DNA of 64,000 nucleotides from Metarhizium brunneum (GCF_013426205.1 NC_089424.1:2294001-2358000); one strand, 5' to 3'. Positions 24,811-36,676 are shown, counted from the stretch's first letter. Translations and numbers: made by a program. Notes: generated from the letters alone by a model not told the origin.

Positions 24811-25825
24811 TTATTTCGTTCCCCCTCCTCTTCCGAAAATCGCAGACAGAGTATCCCCAAACGTAGCCTGCCCACCCGCCTTTCTCGCCTCCCTCTCTTC
24901 CTTTTGCGATGCCCATATCTGCTTGACATTCTTGGCTACGTCAGATTTGGCCTGCAAATCTGCCCTCAGCGCAGCCTCCTCCACCACTCTCTCTTCCTCC
25001 GGTAACTTGTCTAGCTTCTCCTTCCACGTTTTTTCCAGTTCTTGTGTTGGAATGACCTTTGTCGCGCTGGCCTTCGGCAGGGCAGGGTCGAATATGGGAA
25101 TGGGTGTTCCGTCCTTCTTTGCTTGCTCGACGGCGGCTTCGTGTGTGATCATTCTGTCGTACAAGGTGTCGGCGTGCATTTGGATGTCTTCGTCAACCTG
25201 GGAAGGCCGGCCGGCTACTGACCCGTATCCCAGAGCTCTGAGGAATCGCTGAGAATTTTTTGGTCAGCTTGCGAAAACCGAAAAAGGGTCGTGAATGAGG
25301 AGGGGAAATTTTTGTTCCGGAACGTACGGATTGCAAAGTGTAGCACCTCTCGAACCGCCTTACTTGATTCCGACACATTTGTAGCTGGTCCTCCCAGCTG
25401 CCGTTCTTCATACAATTCACCCACTCCTCCTGCTGAATGGCGCAATTCTCTAATGCCGCACGGCCAATTGCAGCCTTGCGCTCTTTGAAACCTTCTAGGA
25501 CATCCATGAGCTTGTCGTGGTCGCTTGCTGCGTCGGCTTCGATTTGCGCCAACGGCCTGTAGTTCTTCCATAGATGTGCGTATCGGCCATCTTGGTATAA
25601 ACTCTCTGATGGCACGGCTGATTTATTGTGTTCAGGCTCTGTTTTATCCGCCTTCTGCGCTTCGTCTGTGTGTCGCTCAGGTGTAGCTGAAGTCGAGGTT
25701 GGTGACCGATTCGGGGTATATTTTACGGGAGATTCTTTCTCGAGAAATTCGCGAAGCTTGGGGTCGAGTTTGCTTAAGGGATCAGACGGTTTATCCGACC
25801 CAAATATGGAAGGAAACCAACCCAT
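24811..25825 (-). CDS. twin-CX9C (CHCH-type) protein of unknown role
   Basis: Two exons, 25328-25825 and 24811-25248, phase 0, giving 311 aa. The start MGWFPSIFGSDKP is at 25825; an upstream in-frame ATG is absent. Cysteines at 128/138 and 151/161 form two exact CX9C motifs separated by 12 residues, the helical hairpin of CHCH proteins, many of which are oxidised by Mia40 in the mitochondrial intermembrane space. The protein is longer than most CHCH proteins. It has an acidic, Ser/Pro-rich N-terminal 90 residues and a charged, helical C-terminal 130 residues ending in FGDTLSAIFGRGGGTK. The splice site falls five residues after the last cysteine. No membrane segment or cleavable presequence is visible. 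I do not recognise the orthologue; a mitochondrial role is inferred only from the motif. Confidence 0.8.
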
Positions 25826-26403
25826 CGTGACTTCTCTGTGTGGGTTTGTCTGTAGCTTAAAGAGTTTCCATCGCGGTGCTTGGTTGATCTGCACAAGGTA
25901 CGAGAAACTTCCACAGTGTACTTTCTATATGACACTGTATAAAGTACTGTATGATGACCCCGACCTTAAATCTGCTAGTCGGCACGCGGAAGGCATTTAC
26001 GTAGCAATTGGTGGAAATAATACTGATAATTGAGCCTAACAAGTAGTACTGATGTTGAGACAGATTCTGGATCTTTCAGCTCCATGCAACTACTACATAG
26101 GTGCCTTTAGACAGTACATCGAAGGATGAAGCCTGAGCATCCTGCCTGCGCCATACAGCCACCAACAATCGCGTCGACGGATGTTTGATATACCTCAATA
26201 CTTTGGACATCACGTTGAAGATCCAGAAACCGGGCCGATTTGTATGTAATATTGTTGCATTCATGAAAGCCTTTTTTTATTCGTGACTGCAACTACAGGC
26301 ACAACCATTTTGCCAAACAACTTCCAGAGCCCGACCCTCCAGTGGGAATGACCTATCCCCCCTGATGTATTTCACGCCAAAAATGCCAGAAGAAGAGCCC
26401 AAT
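25826..26403. other. region between the twin-CX9C gene and rps11
   Basis: About 580 bp of AT-rich promoter and 3' UTR sequence with no convincing coding frame. Confidence 0.5.
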
Positions 26404-27209
26404 TTAGAACTTGCTGAATTTCTTAACCGCCTTGCCAGTTCGGGGCAGAACACGCAGGACGTTGAAACGAACCTGGAAAAAGCATTAGTATACCTACGAC
26501 TCGCGTGAACTCTGAATGTCTAGCCGCATGATTCCAACGTACAGTCTTAGAAAGAGGTCGGCACTGGCCAACGGTAACCTGATCACCCTCCTCAACACGG
26601 AAAGCGGGGGAAACGTGGGCGGCGAGGTTCTTGTGGCGCTTCTCGTAACGAGAGTACTTGGGGATGAAGTGAAGGTACTCTCTTCGGATAATCAGAGTTC
26701 GGTGCATCTTGGTGGAAACGACGGTGCCGGTCAGGATACGACCACGAATGGAGACGAGACCGGTGAAAGGGCACTTCTTGTCTATCGGAGAATAGTTAGT
26801 GGGCTGTCCTGATGCGTTACAACACATCGCTGTCTCCAATCTCAATTTTTCCTTTCCCTGCGGTTCAAGACGACCTTGCTAGATAACAATTCATCGGGTT
26901 CCCCCACTTATCCTCAGATTTTGAGATCGCGAGTTCGACGTTCAGTTCGCACGTACCGATGTAGCTGCCCTCAATGGCAGTCTTGGGAGTACGGAAACCC
27001 AGACCAACATCCTTATACCATCGTCGGCCGCCCTTGCCCGGCCTGGAGCTCTTGGCCTTGGTCTTGGAGTTGAGGAAGATGTGCGGCTGCTTCTGGAACG
27101 CACGCTCCGACTGGACAGTCAACTCGGTGGCCCTGAAAATTAGTTAGCGACCGTGAATAAATATATATATATCGAGTCGATGCGTCGGATAGGAATTGTG
27201 GACTGACAT
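26404..27209 (-). CDS. rps11: 40S ribosomal protein S11 (uS17)
   Basis: Small-subunit ribosomal protein that binds 18S rRNA. Exons: 27208-27209 (only AT of the start codon), 26957-27132, 26781 down to 26543, and 26472 down to 26404, giving 161 aa, the normal fungal length. The first intron (27133-27207, GTCAGT...TTCAG) splits the ATG as AT|G, giving [14 protein letters not shown], the conserved N terminus; no alternative in-frame ATG precedes it. The body shows [48 protein letters not shown] and [16 protein letters not shown], ending in KKFSKF. The second intron is the longest (175 bp). I looked in it for C/D-box snoRNA signals and found none convincing. Confidence 0.95.
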
Positions 27210-27649
27210 CTTGAATGATCGTTCTCCGGAGAGGTGTCGTTACAAGAGGGCTGTCGATGAGGGTGGTAAGGCAAGAAGTTGTTTTGCGCGATGGAGGAGT
27301 AGGGCAATCGTTCACACACCAATTTTTGCAGCTGCCTCTCAAACTTAGGGCTTGCAAAATTTGGATTGGCCAGGTAGACGAGAGCCCCACACAACTCGCA
27401 CAAGGCACTCACTGCATTACTTCACGTGATCTTTTCAATGGAAAGTACGTTTAAGCACGTGATGATTGTTTTTGGACTTCGGACTGACTCCACCGTGACG
27501 GAGGACATCGGGACCCACCCTGTCGAAGCTAGTACTAGTACGGTACCGTTGTCAAGTAAACAAACACGACGAATCGCGATTCATCATTTGGCTGTTCATG
27601 ATAGCTTCACTCACCACGGCGTCGCGTCGAGCTCCAACGCGTCGTCATA
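27210..27649. other. divergent promoter region of rps11 and spc7
   Basis: About 440 bp between divergent starts. It holds C/T-rich stretches and no coding frame of note. It is presumably a shared or back-to-back promoter. Confidence 0.5.
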
Positions 27650-30600
27650 ATGGCACCTTCAAAGGAAACCACAGTGCCTTCGACGCGGCGAGTTAGGAAA
27701 TCTGTTGGGGCCAGCACAGAAATGATGCGCACGGCGGACAAAGAGAATGCGACAGTCGATGTAGCTCGCACACTGGCTGACAATCGCAAGAAGTCAAGGA
27801 GCAAGAGTATCGGCCCTGGAGGGCTCGACGCTTTGAAACGCGGAACAGGGAATCGTCGCGCAGTGAGTATGCTACTGGTATATGAGATTTATTTGAAAGT
27901 GCGTCTAAGATCTGTGAATTTAGTCTATTGCCGCACCCGCAAAGCCGAGATCGATTCTTAAGCCAACTATATACTCCGTGCAGGAAATTCCACCTCTCAG
28001 AAACGAACGTCAGCGCATGCGACAGTTGAGTGAATCTCGAGACTCAACGAAGTCTTTAGTTTCTTCAAATGATGACAGCACAAATGGCTCCAAGGTGGCG
28101 CTCAAAACCGAAGAAGAGCAGCAAGCCGCTGCGCGAGAACGGGATGAGCGAGAGCGAAGAGACGCTCGCCGTAAGTCCTTGGCGAACAGAAGGGTGTCTT
28201 TCGCTGCTGAGGCTACGTTGCATACTTTTCACGAGATAGAATATATACAAGACTCGACTACTTCCACTGACTCATCGCGAAGAGCATCGTCAGTCGACGG
28301 AGCTGATTTGTCAGGAACAGTAAAATCGCCCGATAGCCAAAGGTCCAACAGAAGAATCTCGGGACTTCCGCCTATGAACTTTCAAAATACCGACGATGAT
28401 ACCCTAACATCAACCATTTATAGTTCTGACTCAGAGCCGCCTGATGCTATAGAAGAGATTGAAGAGGACAGTGGTTCTAGCAGCGACTCAGATGATGGAA
28501 CTATGATGACAATAGAGACAGAAGAAGTCACTGGAACTACTGTTGCGTCTGAACGATATGGTTCTGACGAAGAATCTTCAACTCTTGATCGCGCTCTCAG
28601 GATGGCTGCGCAAAGGGCCGGTACTCAACGACTCGATGACAATGACGATGATAGACTGGATGATGGCGAAGAGATCATCCCATCTTTTGGCTGGGTAAAG
28701 AAGAGCAACCCCTCGACTTCTGCTCAAGGCGCGAGTGATTTGACTACTCAACAAGACGAAGGCGCAGATATGGACATGGACATGGACATGGATATGACAG
28801 GGGCTGTAGGACGAATTATCAAGTCGCATAATACCAGAGAATTCGATAGCCATGGGGATCTGTCTATGGATATTACCCAAGCATTGGGAGGTATCTTGTC
28901 GGAAGGAAAAGCCAAGCAAACCGGTCAAGATGACGCCACAATGGAGGCAACAATGGAATTTACAACTGCCGTTGGTGGAATTCATCAACCGCAGAATGTG
29001 TACCAGGATGAGTCGGATACGAACGAAGATTTCTCAATGGAATTCACCGCGGCCATGGGGGGCGTCCTCCCGCCAGCAAGCGCATCTAGTGCCGGTGCTG
29101 GTCGACGACATACTCTGAATCAACAGGAAGATGCCGGAATGGAAGATGCCACTATGGACATAACCGTTGGAGTTGGTAACATTATTTCCTATAATATGCA
29201 CGAAGACGATCATACCATCCAAGGAGAAGAGACTATGGGTATGGATATAACGACCGCTCTTGGGGGAATTATTTCCAATGGAGATGCTACCTCCCGAAAC
29301 CTCGGAAAGAGGATAATGGAGGAGGAAGTCAACAAGCCGAATAGCCCAAAGCGAGCGATTATGGCAGCTGTCTCGCAAAGGACACCAACTCGGCGAAGTT
29401 CTCGATTATCTGGAATGTCTCAAACTGCATCCCCGAAGGTTAAGCCTGAAAGTCCTGGCCTATCCGCTTTCCGTGGGAAAGGGTTGCGCCGAAGCACTGA
29501 GCCGCAGACTCCAGACACTATGTCATCTCCGCTCAGGACGCCAACGCCATCACCCCTCAAACTCTCAACACCTAAGGCCCAACCTGCATCTGTGAGGACT
29601 CCGGCACATGGAACTAGAAGCAAGAGCCCGCAGTCTACAACGCCTCTGCGTAAGGGAGTTGCCCAGTCGGGCAAGAGCCCGTCGCCATCCAAATCCTCGA
29701 AGCCAAGACACTCCTTGTTCCGAGACGATGTAAAAACTGGAGGAAGAACGCCAACTATAGTTTTAACTCCACAAACTCGTCGTTTATCAGGACTTGGGGC
29801 TGATAAAAGCGGACTTGGATCACCACAAGTAACCGCATTACTTGACAGACGCAGCTCTATCGGCGAAAGCGCTACGGACTTTGTTCCGGGCAGGCGAGAG
29901 GTTGCTTTTGAAGATCCCAAGGCGATGGAGGAAGAGATTGACAAGGAGCGCAAAGTCGAAGAAGAAAAGGAGAGCCGACAAAAGACTCTTGATCGTGAAG
30001 TTGACGGACCACAGGAAGACAGAGAGGCTACCTTCAACTTGAGAGAAATGATTAATAGCTTAAGCCCGAAACGAAATGCCTTGAAAGGAAGGAAGAGTCT
30101 TCACGTCGGCAGCGCCAAGGGTCTCCTGGGAAAGCGACCTCTAGAATTAGACGACGATGAGAATTCTGAAGAAGATGACGGAGTGAAAAGGCTTAAAGGG
30201 CATAATGCCAGTCCTGTCAAAAATGTTAAGCTACAGCAACCCCCGTCTGTAGCTGAAACTACCGGAAGACTCACTAGAGCGACTCGAAAGAGCCTTGAAC
30301 ATGCTGGGAGCAATACAATGCTCTCTTTTTCCTCACCACTCAAGAAAGGCCAAGCCACAACACCACGACAGCAGGGGGGTTTTCAAAATCTTCAAGATAA
30401 TCAAACTATTCATGCAGTCAACTTTCATCAATCCCATGCTGGAGATTCCGAAGAGTTGGAGCGGGATGCCGACAATGAGAAGATACACCTTCAAGACTTC
30501 TTGAACATGACATCAATTCGCTTCATGGAACTGACAACAACCAAGCGACGCCTCACAGTTGCTCCCAAGAGTCTTCATGATGGCTCATGTGGCGACGGAG

Positions 30601-32025
30601 AGGATGACATGTCGCTTGAGCGTTGTGTCATTGCGGGTGCTTGTACTGTTCCTATGCTAGAGCTGTACCAACACTCCTGCAGAGAACTCAAGAACTACAT
30701 AGCTGAAGGCCGACGCATGGTGAAGGAGATTGAGGATGAGACTTATGAGATCAATCCTCCATTATTCCGCGAGTACATGTGTGCCACGCCAGATGTCAAA
30801 GCACTTATGGATAATCAGTTCAAGAACGTCAAGACGCATGCCAGGCTGCTCAGTAAAGCGATGTGGTACGAGTGGAGGATGAAACTGCAAGAGGGCCTCA
30901 AAGAAGGCCTCATAAGCATATCCGAAGGTATGGACGCCGATGAACAAATGCTGAAGGAGAGAGAGGAGTTGTTAGCGGCAGTTTTGCCTGGTGCCCTCGA
31001 AAGACACGAACAACTAGAAGAAGAGAGTGAAAATCTGGATGAAGCAGCCAAGGAGCTTGCGGACTGTGACCCAGCTGAACTTCAGGCTGCAAGAGACGAG
31101 TTGACGGATTTGGAGGCTGATATTGAAGCCAAAAGGAGACTCATTGGGGAGCTTCGGGGCCAACTCGAATCCTCCACATCAGAAGCTGAAGAACTTGCTG
31201 CAGAGAAGCAGAGCCTTATGACCAGCATTCAACAATCCGAGAAGATTCGAGAAGCATGTCGTGGCTGGACAGGTAGTGAGGTCGAATCTCTCAAATGTAA
31301 GTTCCGCTGTCATGGATGACAACCAGACCTGAACTTCATGTACTGACTTGCAAGTAGCTCATGTGGATGCTCTTGAGGAAGAACATGGCTGGGCTGTGAC
31401 GGGCCTGTCGGGTACAAGTCTTTCCATGGCTTATAAGCGAGAAATTGAAGTTGTTTTCGACGTCGCCTCTTTCCAGCCGCACCAAAAAAATTCTCGGATC
31501 GATTTATGGTATATTGGTGATAATAAGGATGGCCACCTGCAATCAAAGACGGCAGAAAAGGAGTTTTTCTTGCAGTGCATTCGAGATCACATTCGCGCTC
31601 TGCCGCAGAGTCGGACAAAGATATTGGATCTGCTGAGTATTGTTCGCAACGCTTGGGACAAGGCGCGCTTTGTGACCCTGCAGCTCCACGCGGTGAACAT
31701 CACTTTCCCGACGAGCGTGACCAAGACGTCTGATTCGAGCGTTGCCGTAACCAGCTCGCTGCTGTTGACGCCACTTCGAACTAGAGTTGAGACAACGCTG
31801 CATCTTCAGGGTCATAGCGCAACCAAGGGAGTTAATGTCGAAATCTCCACGCAAGTCAAAGTTGTCTACGGTGAACACTTCAATGTTAATAAGGTGGGGG
31901 AGTTCTTGGCAAACAAGATTGGCGATAAGCTGGGAGACAAGGGGGAAGACTGGAGCGACGTGTTGATTGAACTTCGGCAAAGATTAATAGCGAGAGGCAA
32001 AAAGCAAATCTCTAGCACAACGTAG
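27650..32025 (+). CDS. spc7: kinetochore scaffold Spc7 (Spc105/KNL1)
   Basis: Outer-kinetochore KMN-network scaffold that links microtubules, PP1 and the spindle checkpoint. Three exons: 27650-27862, 27984-31296 and 31358-32025, giving 1397 aa. The N-terminal half is disordered and acidic. A PP1-docking RVSF lies at 141-144. Six MELT-like motifs follow at about 340 (MDMT), 366 (MDIT), 395 (MEFT), 423 (MEFT), 462 (MDIT) and 491 (MDIT), several followed by hydrophobic-Gly-Gly-Ile; in KNL1 proteins such motifs are phosphorylated by Mps1 and recruit Bub3-Bub1. A Ser/Pro/Lys-rich basic segment covers about 520-700. The conserved Spc7 domain begins near 900 (LQDFLNMTSIRFMELTTTKRR) and leads into a long coiled coil and the C-terminal RWD-like region. 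It is divergent from rps11. Confidence 0.95.
28764..28796 (+). repeat. ATGGAC hexamer run inside spc7
   Basis: Short in-frame tandem of the hexamer (Met-Asp), directly ahead of the first MELT-like motif MDMT. Confidence 0.6.
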
Positions 32026-32928
32026 TTATGATTGATGATGGGTTGGTCAGCGGCGAAATATCTGTTGCAGGGATTCAGGAGTTTTTGGGATAGGCATACG
32101 CAACGGGGCATCAACATACAAGCGACATACCAATACTACTGTTACTATTATTCTCATCATCACATTTATTGTACCTGTTCATTCGGATGGTCCATTTGCC
32201 TCGGTGTGATGCAAGGTTGGAAGCAGTCATGTGTGAGGTGAGAGGCCGACTTGGGGACTTCCTCAGAACATCGTCTAATCTTATTGGAACATTCCGATTC
32301 ATAAGCCAACCATATGGCTTTGATGCTTTGATAGAGGGTTTTGGCTATTGAGGTCTCGGCCAGGACTCAATGAGGAGCAGGCGAGTGGACATTGACATGG
32401 TAAGCATTGGACATCAATAGAACAACATTGAAGTCAAAGAAGCTCTGACCCAGCTCTCGCGCCTCTGATTGACTCTATGGAGCTCTGCACATGTGACCCT
32501 ACCCGGTACCGGCGTTGTCACCTCCAAACACCAAGAACAACCACCATCCATGATTCATTGTCCGTGTTGTTTGCTGCCGCCCCTGCATTTGTGTATCCTT
32601 TGTCGGCCCGTGATCAAAGAACTTACGCAAACGCCAGCTAGACGTTCTACACTCACGCTGAACTCATCTCGAACTTGACAATCATGGCCCAATGCCCCGC
32701 GTTTCCAACGGTTGGCCCTGACAAGGCATTCCAAAGCGAGATGTGTTCTTGCATGAATATCTGCCTCTTTCTCCTCTACCGCTTCGCATTTCTCTCCCCT
32801 CCCCTTGAATATAACTTTACAACATTCACAGGCCGAAGCTATTATGAGTGTCCAGAACCTGGTAATCTCACGCAATTCTATCCTTTGACTTCGCTTGCGT
32901 CGTCTTCGCCGTTACATCTGAATACAGC
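32026..32928. other. region between spc7 and the acidic membrane protein gene
   Basis: About 900 bp. It contains an ATG frame at 32684 and two splice-like intervals (acceptors near 32830 and 32928), so an upstream exon of the next gene is possible. I could not find a joined frame that stays open through the middle piece. Confidence 0.4.
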
Positions 32929-35652
32929 ATGACGTGGAACGAAGAAAGCGCCATGTTCGACGAGCTGATACGGATTGATCAGTTTCTCAACAGCCTTCAC
33001 ATGGACAAACCGACAGAGACCCTGCCAAGCCGAAACCTACCAAGTGAAGAAGAAATCAGCCTGCGAGCGGTTCTCCTACAAATTTTATTTGCTGTTGTTA
33101 TTCGCCTTTCGTGGCTGCTTTGGAGACTCTCCATGTCCATGTGCATATGGATACTGCTTTACTTCCCCTATATCCGGTGCATTTTGAACAATCGCATTCC
33201 CTTCTTCGTTGGTCTGACTGCTTGGCTTGTGCTCCTTACGGACCACGATCCTCTCAGTTTCACGACTAGGGGCAGACCAGATGGAGTCCGGTTTACCTCA
33301 GCCGATTTGTATCAGCTGTGGTATTGGTTCGCTGCACCAATCTTATGCCGAACTGTATATCATTTCCCATGTCTTCTGAGAGACATACATGCCAAAGCCG
33401 CCCAGGATTTCAACGATGCATTCGAGGTCGATATCAGCCTATCGGAATATGTCGTCGAGTGCTACAAGCCTACACCTCCGCAGTCAGCTTTTGACCATGC
33501 CTCCCGTCTCTTGTTGCGTGAAATCAACCTCGGCAGAATCGATGCAAATATCGACAACCCAGAATATGACTGGAAAACTCGTACTCTATTACCACAAATG
33601 GACGGTGCTACACATCTGGGCTGGGATAAGTACTCCAAAATCCTCGACAAAAGGAAACAAAGACGGGCTACGTATCACAAAGGGCCTGTGGTTCACCGTT
33701 TGCGACTTGGACCCGATGGCCAACCGGCGGCCGATATAGACGGGAAAAGAAGGACACCAAGTGTATTGATTTTTGTGGAATATTCCCATACAGATAAGCC
33801 GAATTTTCTGGATCTTCTGGAACTGTCGCTTCAGAAAATGCGTAAGATGGGCACCAAGTTGAATGACCTACGAGTCCCTAGTACGTATGGGAGAGCCTTG
33901 ATTGACGACTTGGGCGAGCGTTGCCGCCAGAACAACGAATGTATCAAGGTTTCCGGTATATCATTGCCTGATTTGACTGTTGAGGCCCGTCTTGGCAAGG
34001 GAGCAAAGTTCTTGTGGTCTACCGAGATTCCGGACGATCAGAAACAAGACACAGCATATGTGCGTGCTTCTGAGGAATTAGAGCTTTCGCCTATTTATGC
34101 GGCTAATAATGAGAAAAATGAGCTGACAGCTGATGATTATGGGAAGAAAGAATATGTAGGCAGCCCTGAAACATCACTTACTACAGATGAAGAGATGCGA
34201 AAGGGGCCGATCACGTTGAAGACCGATCATACACAAGAAGAAGATACCATGGCTGCTGCTGGAACAGCCATAGAAGAACACTGGCGTGTCTCTGAGATGG
34301 ACCCCGACGTGTTGGATGGCTTGCCAAAAGATGTCCAGATCTTACCCCTGGCAGAATGCCAGCTAACACCAAGCCCTACAGAACAGGAACAGCCCATACT
34401 CGAGGAAAATCACTCCAAAATCAGGTACGGCTCAGAAGAGACCTATAGATCTCCCGAAAATGGAGCTGTATCCATCGAGGACCACCAAACGGATCCCGAC
34501 AGGTTCCAATATACCGCACAGAAACCATTTACCCCTCCCGCAGAACCCGATTTCGCACTCAGGTCTGCTCCCCCTGCGCTCAGGGATGATAGAGATGTAG
34601 ATGAGGTTATAAAGCCAGGGGAGATACAGATGACCATACAGATACAGCTGCCAGGTACGCCAGAATCTGAGCCAACCGCCGAAAATTTACAAATTACGGT
34701 CAACGATGGTTGTGACTCATTCGAAGATGATGCCAATTTTAAATTAAACGCTTCAGCACTAACTGAGATAATATCGCAAAGCAATCCACGGTCTGATTCG
34801 AATGACAAAGAGAGAGACGAAGCCTTCTTCCAACTCTGGGAGCCCATTACCCAGGAAGATGGGGACCAAGATATGGAAGACTTCTTTGAGCCTGAATTCC
34901 AAGAAGAGAGCGATGAAATGAATATTGATTCTCACGAAGATTGCGACATGTTTGATGGGCTATATCCGGATGTGTCTCGGGGCGAAGAATGGTGTCCATA
35001 TGAAGATACCATAGCCATGGATACGGATGATATGGAGGACCTAGTCATGGATACGGATGATGTGGAGGATCCAAACTTTCAGCAAGACGTCGAAATGATT
35101 AATTTTTTTGATGTTTCTAAACTGGAAACTATGGATATGCAAACACCGGGGGTAGCTGATCGATGGGTTCAAAGCGTCACATTAGCTGGAATATCGGATG
35201 ATCAAGCCGCTGCCTACACGATGTCTCAGCAGACGCCTACCCCAATTGACTCATGCAACTTAATGCAGGCCATGAAAATAGCCGATTCTGATCCCCTGAC
35301 GAGCCATGCGAAACTAGAAAGCGCTGAAGCTGTTATTATGGGCGAGATTGACACGGTCAGTCGAGGTAGCCAAGTTGCCGACTTAAACGATGAAATCGAG
35401 TTTTTTTCGGGGAATGGTGATGAGGAAGAAACCATGTCTGCTGTACAAAACACCGAAATTCATGAAATCAAGGAACCAAGGAAGATATTTCATAACCTCG
35501 ACACCATTATCTCACTGGCATCAGCCACTCAGCGAATGAAGCCGGTTTTCAAACAGTTGACCAAAGACCAGCTTCGATTTTCAAGAAATTCAACGCCAAG
35601 AAGACGAAAAGCTGAAAAGAGAACTGGTGGCAGCATACAATGCAGATTCTGA
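32929..35652 (+). CDS. unrecognised acidic membrane protein, probably 3'-truncated by frameshift
   Basis: Single open frame of 907 aa from the ATG at 32929 (MTWNEESAMFDELIRID). An extra 5' exon starting at 32684 is possible. Two hydrophobic stretches near residues 45-100 (LLQILFAVVIRLSWLLW; IPFFVGLTAWLVLL) suggest membrane anchoring. Residues about 110-370 look folded. From about 400 on the protein is very acidic and low in complexity, with a 30-bp tandem near 35017. I do not recognise a domain. The frame ends in an unusual basic tail after a T4 run at 35577-35580. Reading one T fewer opens a charged, coiled-coil-like frame that runs on for over 100 codons, so the natural protein was probably longer. 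Function unknown. Confidence 0.6.
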   Translation: MTWNEESAMFDELIRIDQFLNSLHMDKPTETLPSRNLPSEEEISLRAVLLQILFAVVIRLSWLLWRLSMSMCIWILLYFPYIRCILNNRIPFFVGLTAWLVLLTDHDPLSFTTRGRPDGVRFTSADLYQLWYWFAAPILCRTVYHFPCLLRDIHAKAAQDFNDAFEVDISLSEYVVECYKPTPPQSAFDHASRLLLREINLGRIDANIDNPEYDWKTRTLLPQMDGATHLGWDKYSKILDKRKQRRATYHKGPVVHRLRLGPDGQPAADIDGKRRTPSVLIFVEYSHTDKPNFLDLLELSLQKMRKMGTKLNDLRVPSTYGRALIDDLGERCRQNNECIKVSGISLPDLTVEARLGKGAKFLWSTEIPDDQKQDTAYVRASEELELSPIYAANNEKNELTADDYGKKEYVGSPETSLTTDEEMRKGPITLKTDHTQEEDTMAAAGTAIEEHWRVSEMDPDVLDGLPKDVQILPLAECQLTPSPTEQEQPILEENHSKIRYGSEETYRSPENGAVSIEDHQTDPDRFQYTAQKPFTPPAEPDFALRSAPPALRDDRDVDEVIKPGEIQMTIQIQLPGTPESEPTAENLQITVNDGCDSFEDDANFKLNASALTEIISQSNPRSDSNDKERDEAFFQLWEPITQEDGDQDMEDFFEPEFQEESDEMNIDSHEDCDMFDGLYPDVSRGEEWCPYEDTIAMDTDDMEDLVMDTDDVEDPNFQQDVEMINFFDVSKLETMDMQTPGVADRWVQSVTLAGISDDQAAAYTMSQQTPTPIDSCNLMQAMKIADSDPLTSHAKLESAEAVIMGEIDTVSRGSQVADLNDEIEFFSGNGDEEETMSAVQNTEIHEIKEPRKIFHNLDTIISLASATQRMKPVFKQLTKDQLRFSRNSTPRRRKAEKRTGGSIQCRF
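35017..35070 (+). repeat. two-copy 30-bp tandem (MDTDDMED-type)
   Basis: Two adjacent copies of ATGGATACGGATGATRTGGA plus a few bases, in frame inside the acidic protein, encoding repeated MDTDD(M/V)ED. Confidence 0.6.
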
Positions 35653-36676
35653 TACACAGAACGTCATAGGCGCACTGGAAGAAAAGGAGAGCGAGGTAGA
35701 TATATTCTCACATAACTGTAAAAACCTATCCGATGGTCCGGTAAGCAATGACGAGGTAGTCGAAGGAGGCCCCTCGACCAATAGCTCAGACCGTCCAGAC
35801 AATCCCGTTATGTTTCATGGCGACGATACAACAGGAAAGAAGTGTTTTAAGACACACCAGGATGGAGAGGCAGAAACAGACGAGGAGGAAATATGTACCT
35901 TGTTCACGAGGAGGCAAGGTTGGCGATATTGCGGCAGAATCTCAGGACCAAATGCCTCCATTTGCTCCACGAACGAGCCGTCGTCTAGACCATGAAAATG
36001 AACCTGACCAGGTGTCGCAGCCATTCTCTCAAGAATCCTCGGGTTCTTCGCTTGCACCGAAATCAACTCCGGAACAGAAGAGCCGAGAAAATTCCGTTGA
36101 AATCTCCAAAGAACATGGGAATGAATCGTCCTCCACATAGAGTGATACGCCAAAAGAGCCAAAGGATAAGGCGCACAGAGAGCTAGTCGTTCCAGTGGCC
36201 ATAGGTCGTCCCGTGCTTCCCAGTGGGAGCGTCATCAACTCTACCACATCGCAGGCATCAACACATACACCGGAGCCGGGCCAAGAAGCCCCTGCTCCCC
36301 TCAGAATGGGTGGCCTTAGTTTCCCAGCCGGCAACCCTATGCACGATGGTTCGCCTACCAACCTATTGCTGGTCCGAGCACTTCAACCATTCTACGACCC
36401 AAGTTACCAGGACCTTCCGAAACTAGAGGACTAGAAAGAGTGAAGAAGACTTGTATGAAGGCTAAACGCCGACCACCCAGACTATTCCACGACAAGACAG
36501 GAAGAGCTCCTTCAACCCCGCATGGAACTCGGTCCATGGGTTCCATCGAGAGAGATGGACAGTTGAGATCGTCTGACGGAATGAAAAGTCTGAATCGGCT
36601 GTCCTCGACCAGTACACGAGCAGCCGAGGGGATGGAGCCGAGGGGATGGGTAACGCGGACCAGAGAAGACCGATAA
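35581..36676 (+). pseudogene. broken 3' continuation of the acidic protein gene
   Basis: After the T4 run the open reading continues in other frames: a charged segment from about 35581, a shift near 35890-35920 into a second frame, an in-frame TAG at 36138-36140 after which the same frame stays open to 36434, and a further shift near 36420 into a frame ending at 36676. The compositions match the acidic, Ser/Pro/Gly-rich protein upstream. I read this as gene decay (two or three shifts plus one stop). Unrecognised introns or sequencing error cannot be excluded, but none of the GT-AG pairs I tried joins the frames. Confidence 0.5.

Noticed and set aside
26782..26956. Possible intronic snoRNA in rps11
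   Set aside because: CTGA-like boxes occur, but there is no ordered C box and D box pair with terminal pairing.
32684..32932. Extra 5' exons for the acidic membrane protein
   Set aside because: Splice-like signals exist, but including the middle piece always creates a stop, so I kept the ATG at 32929.
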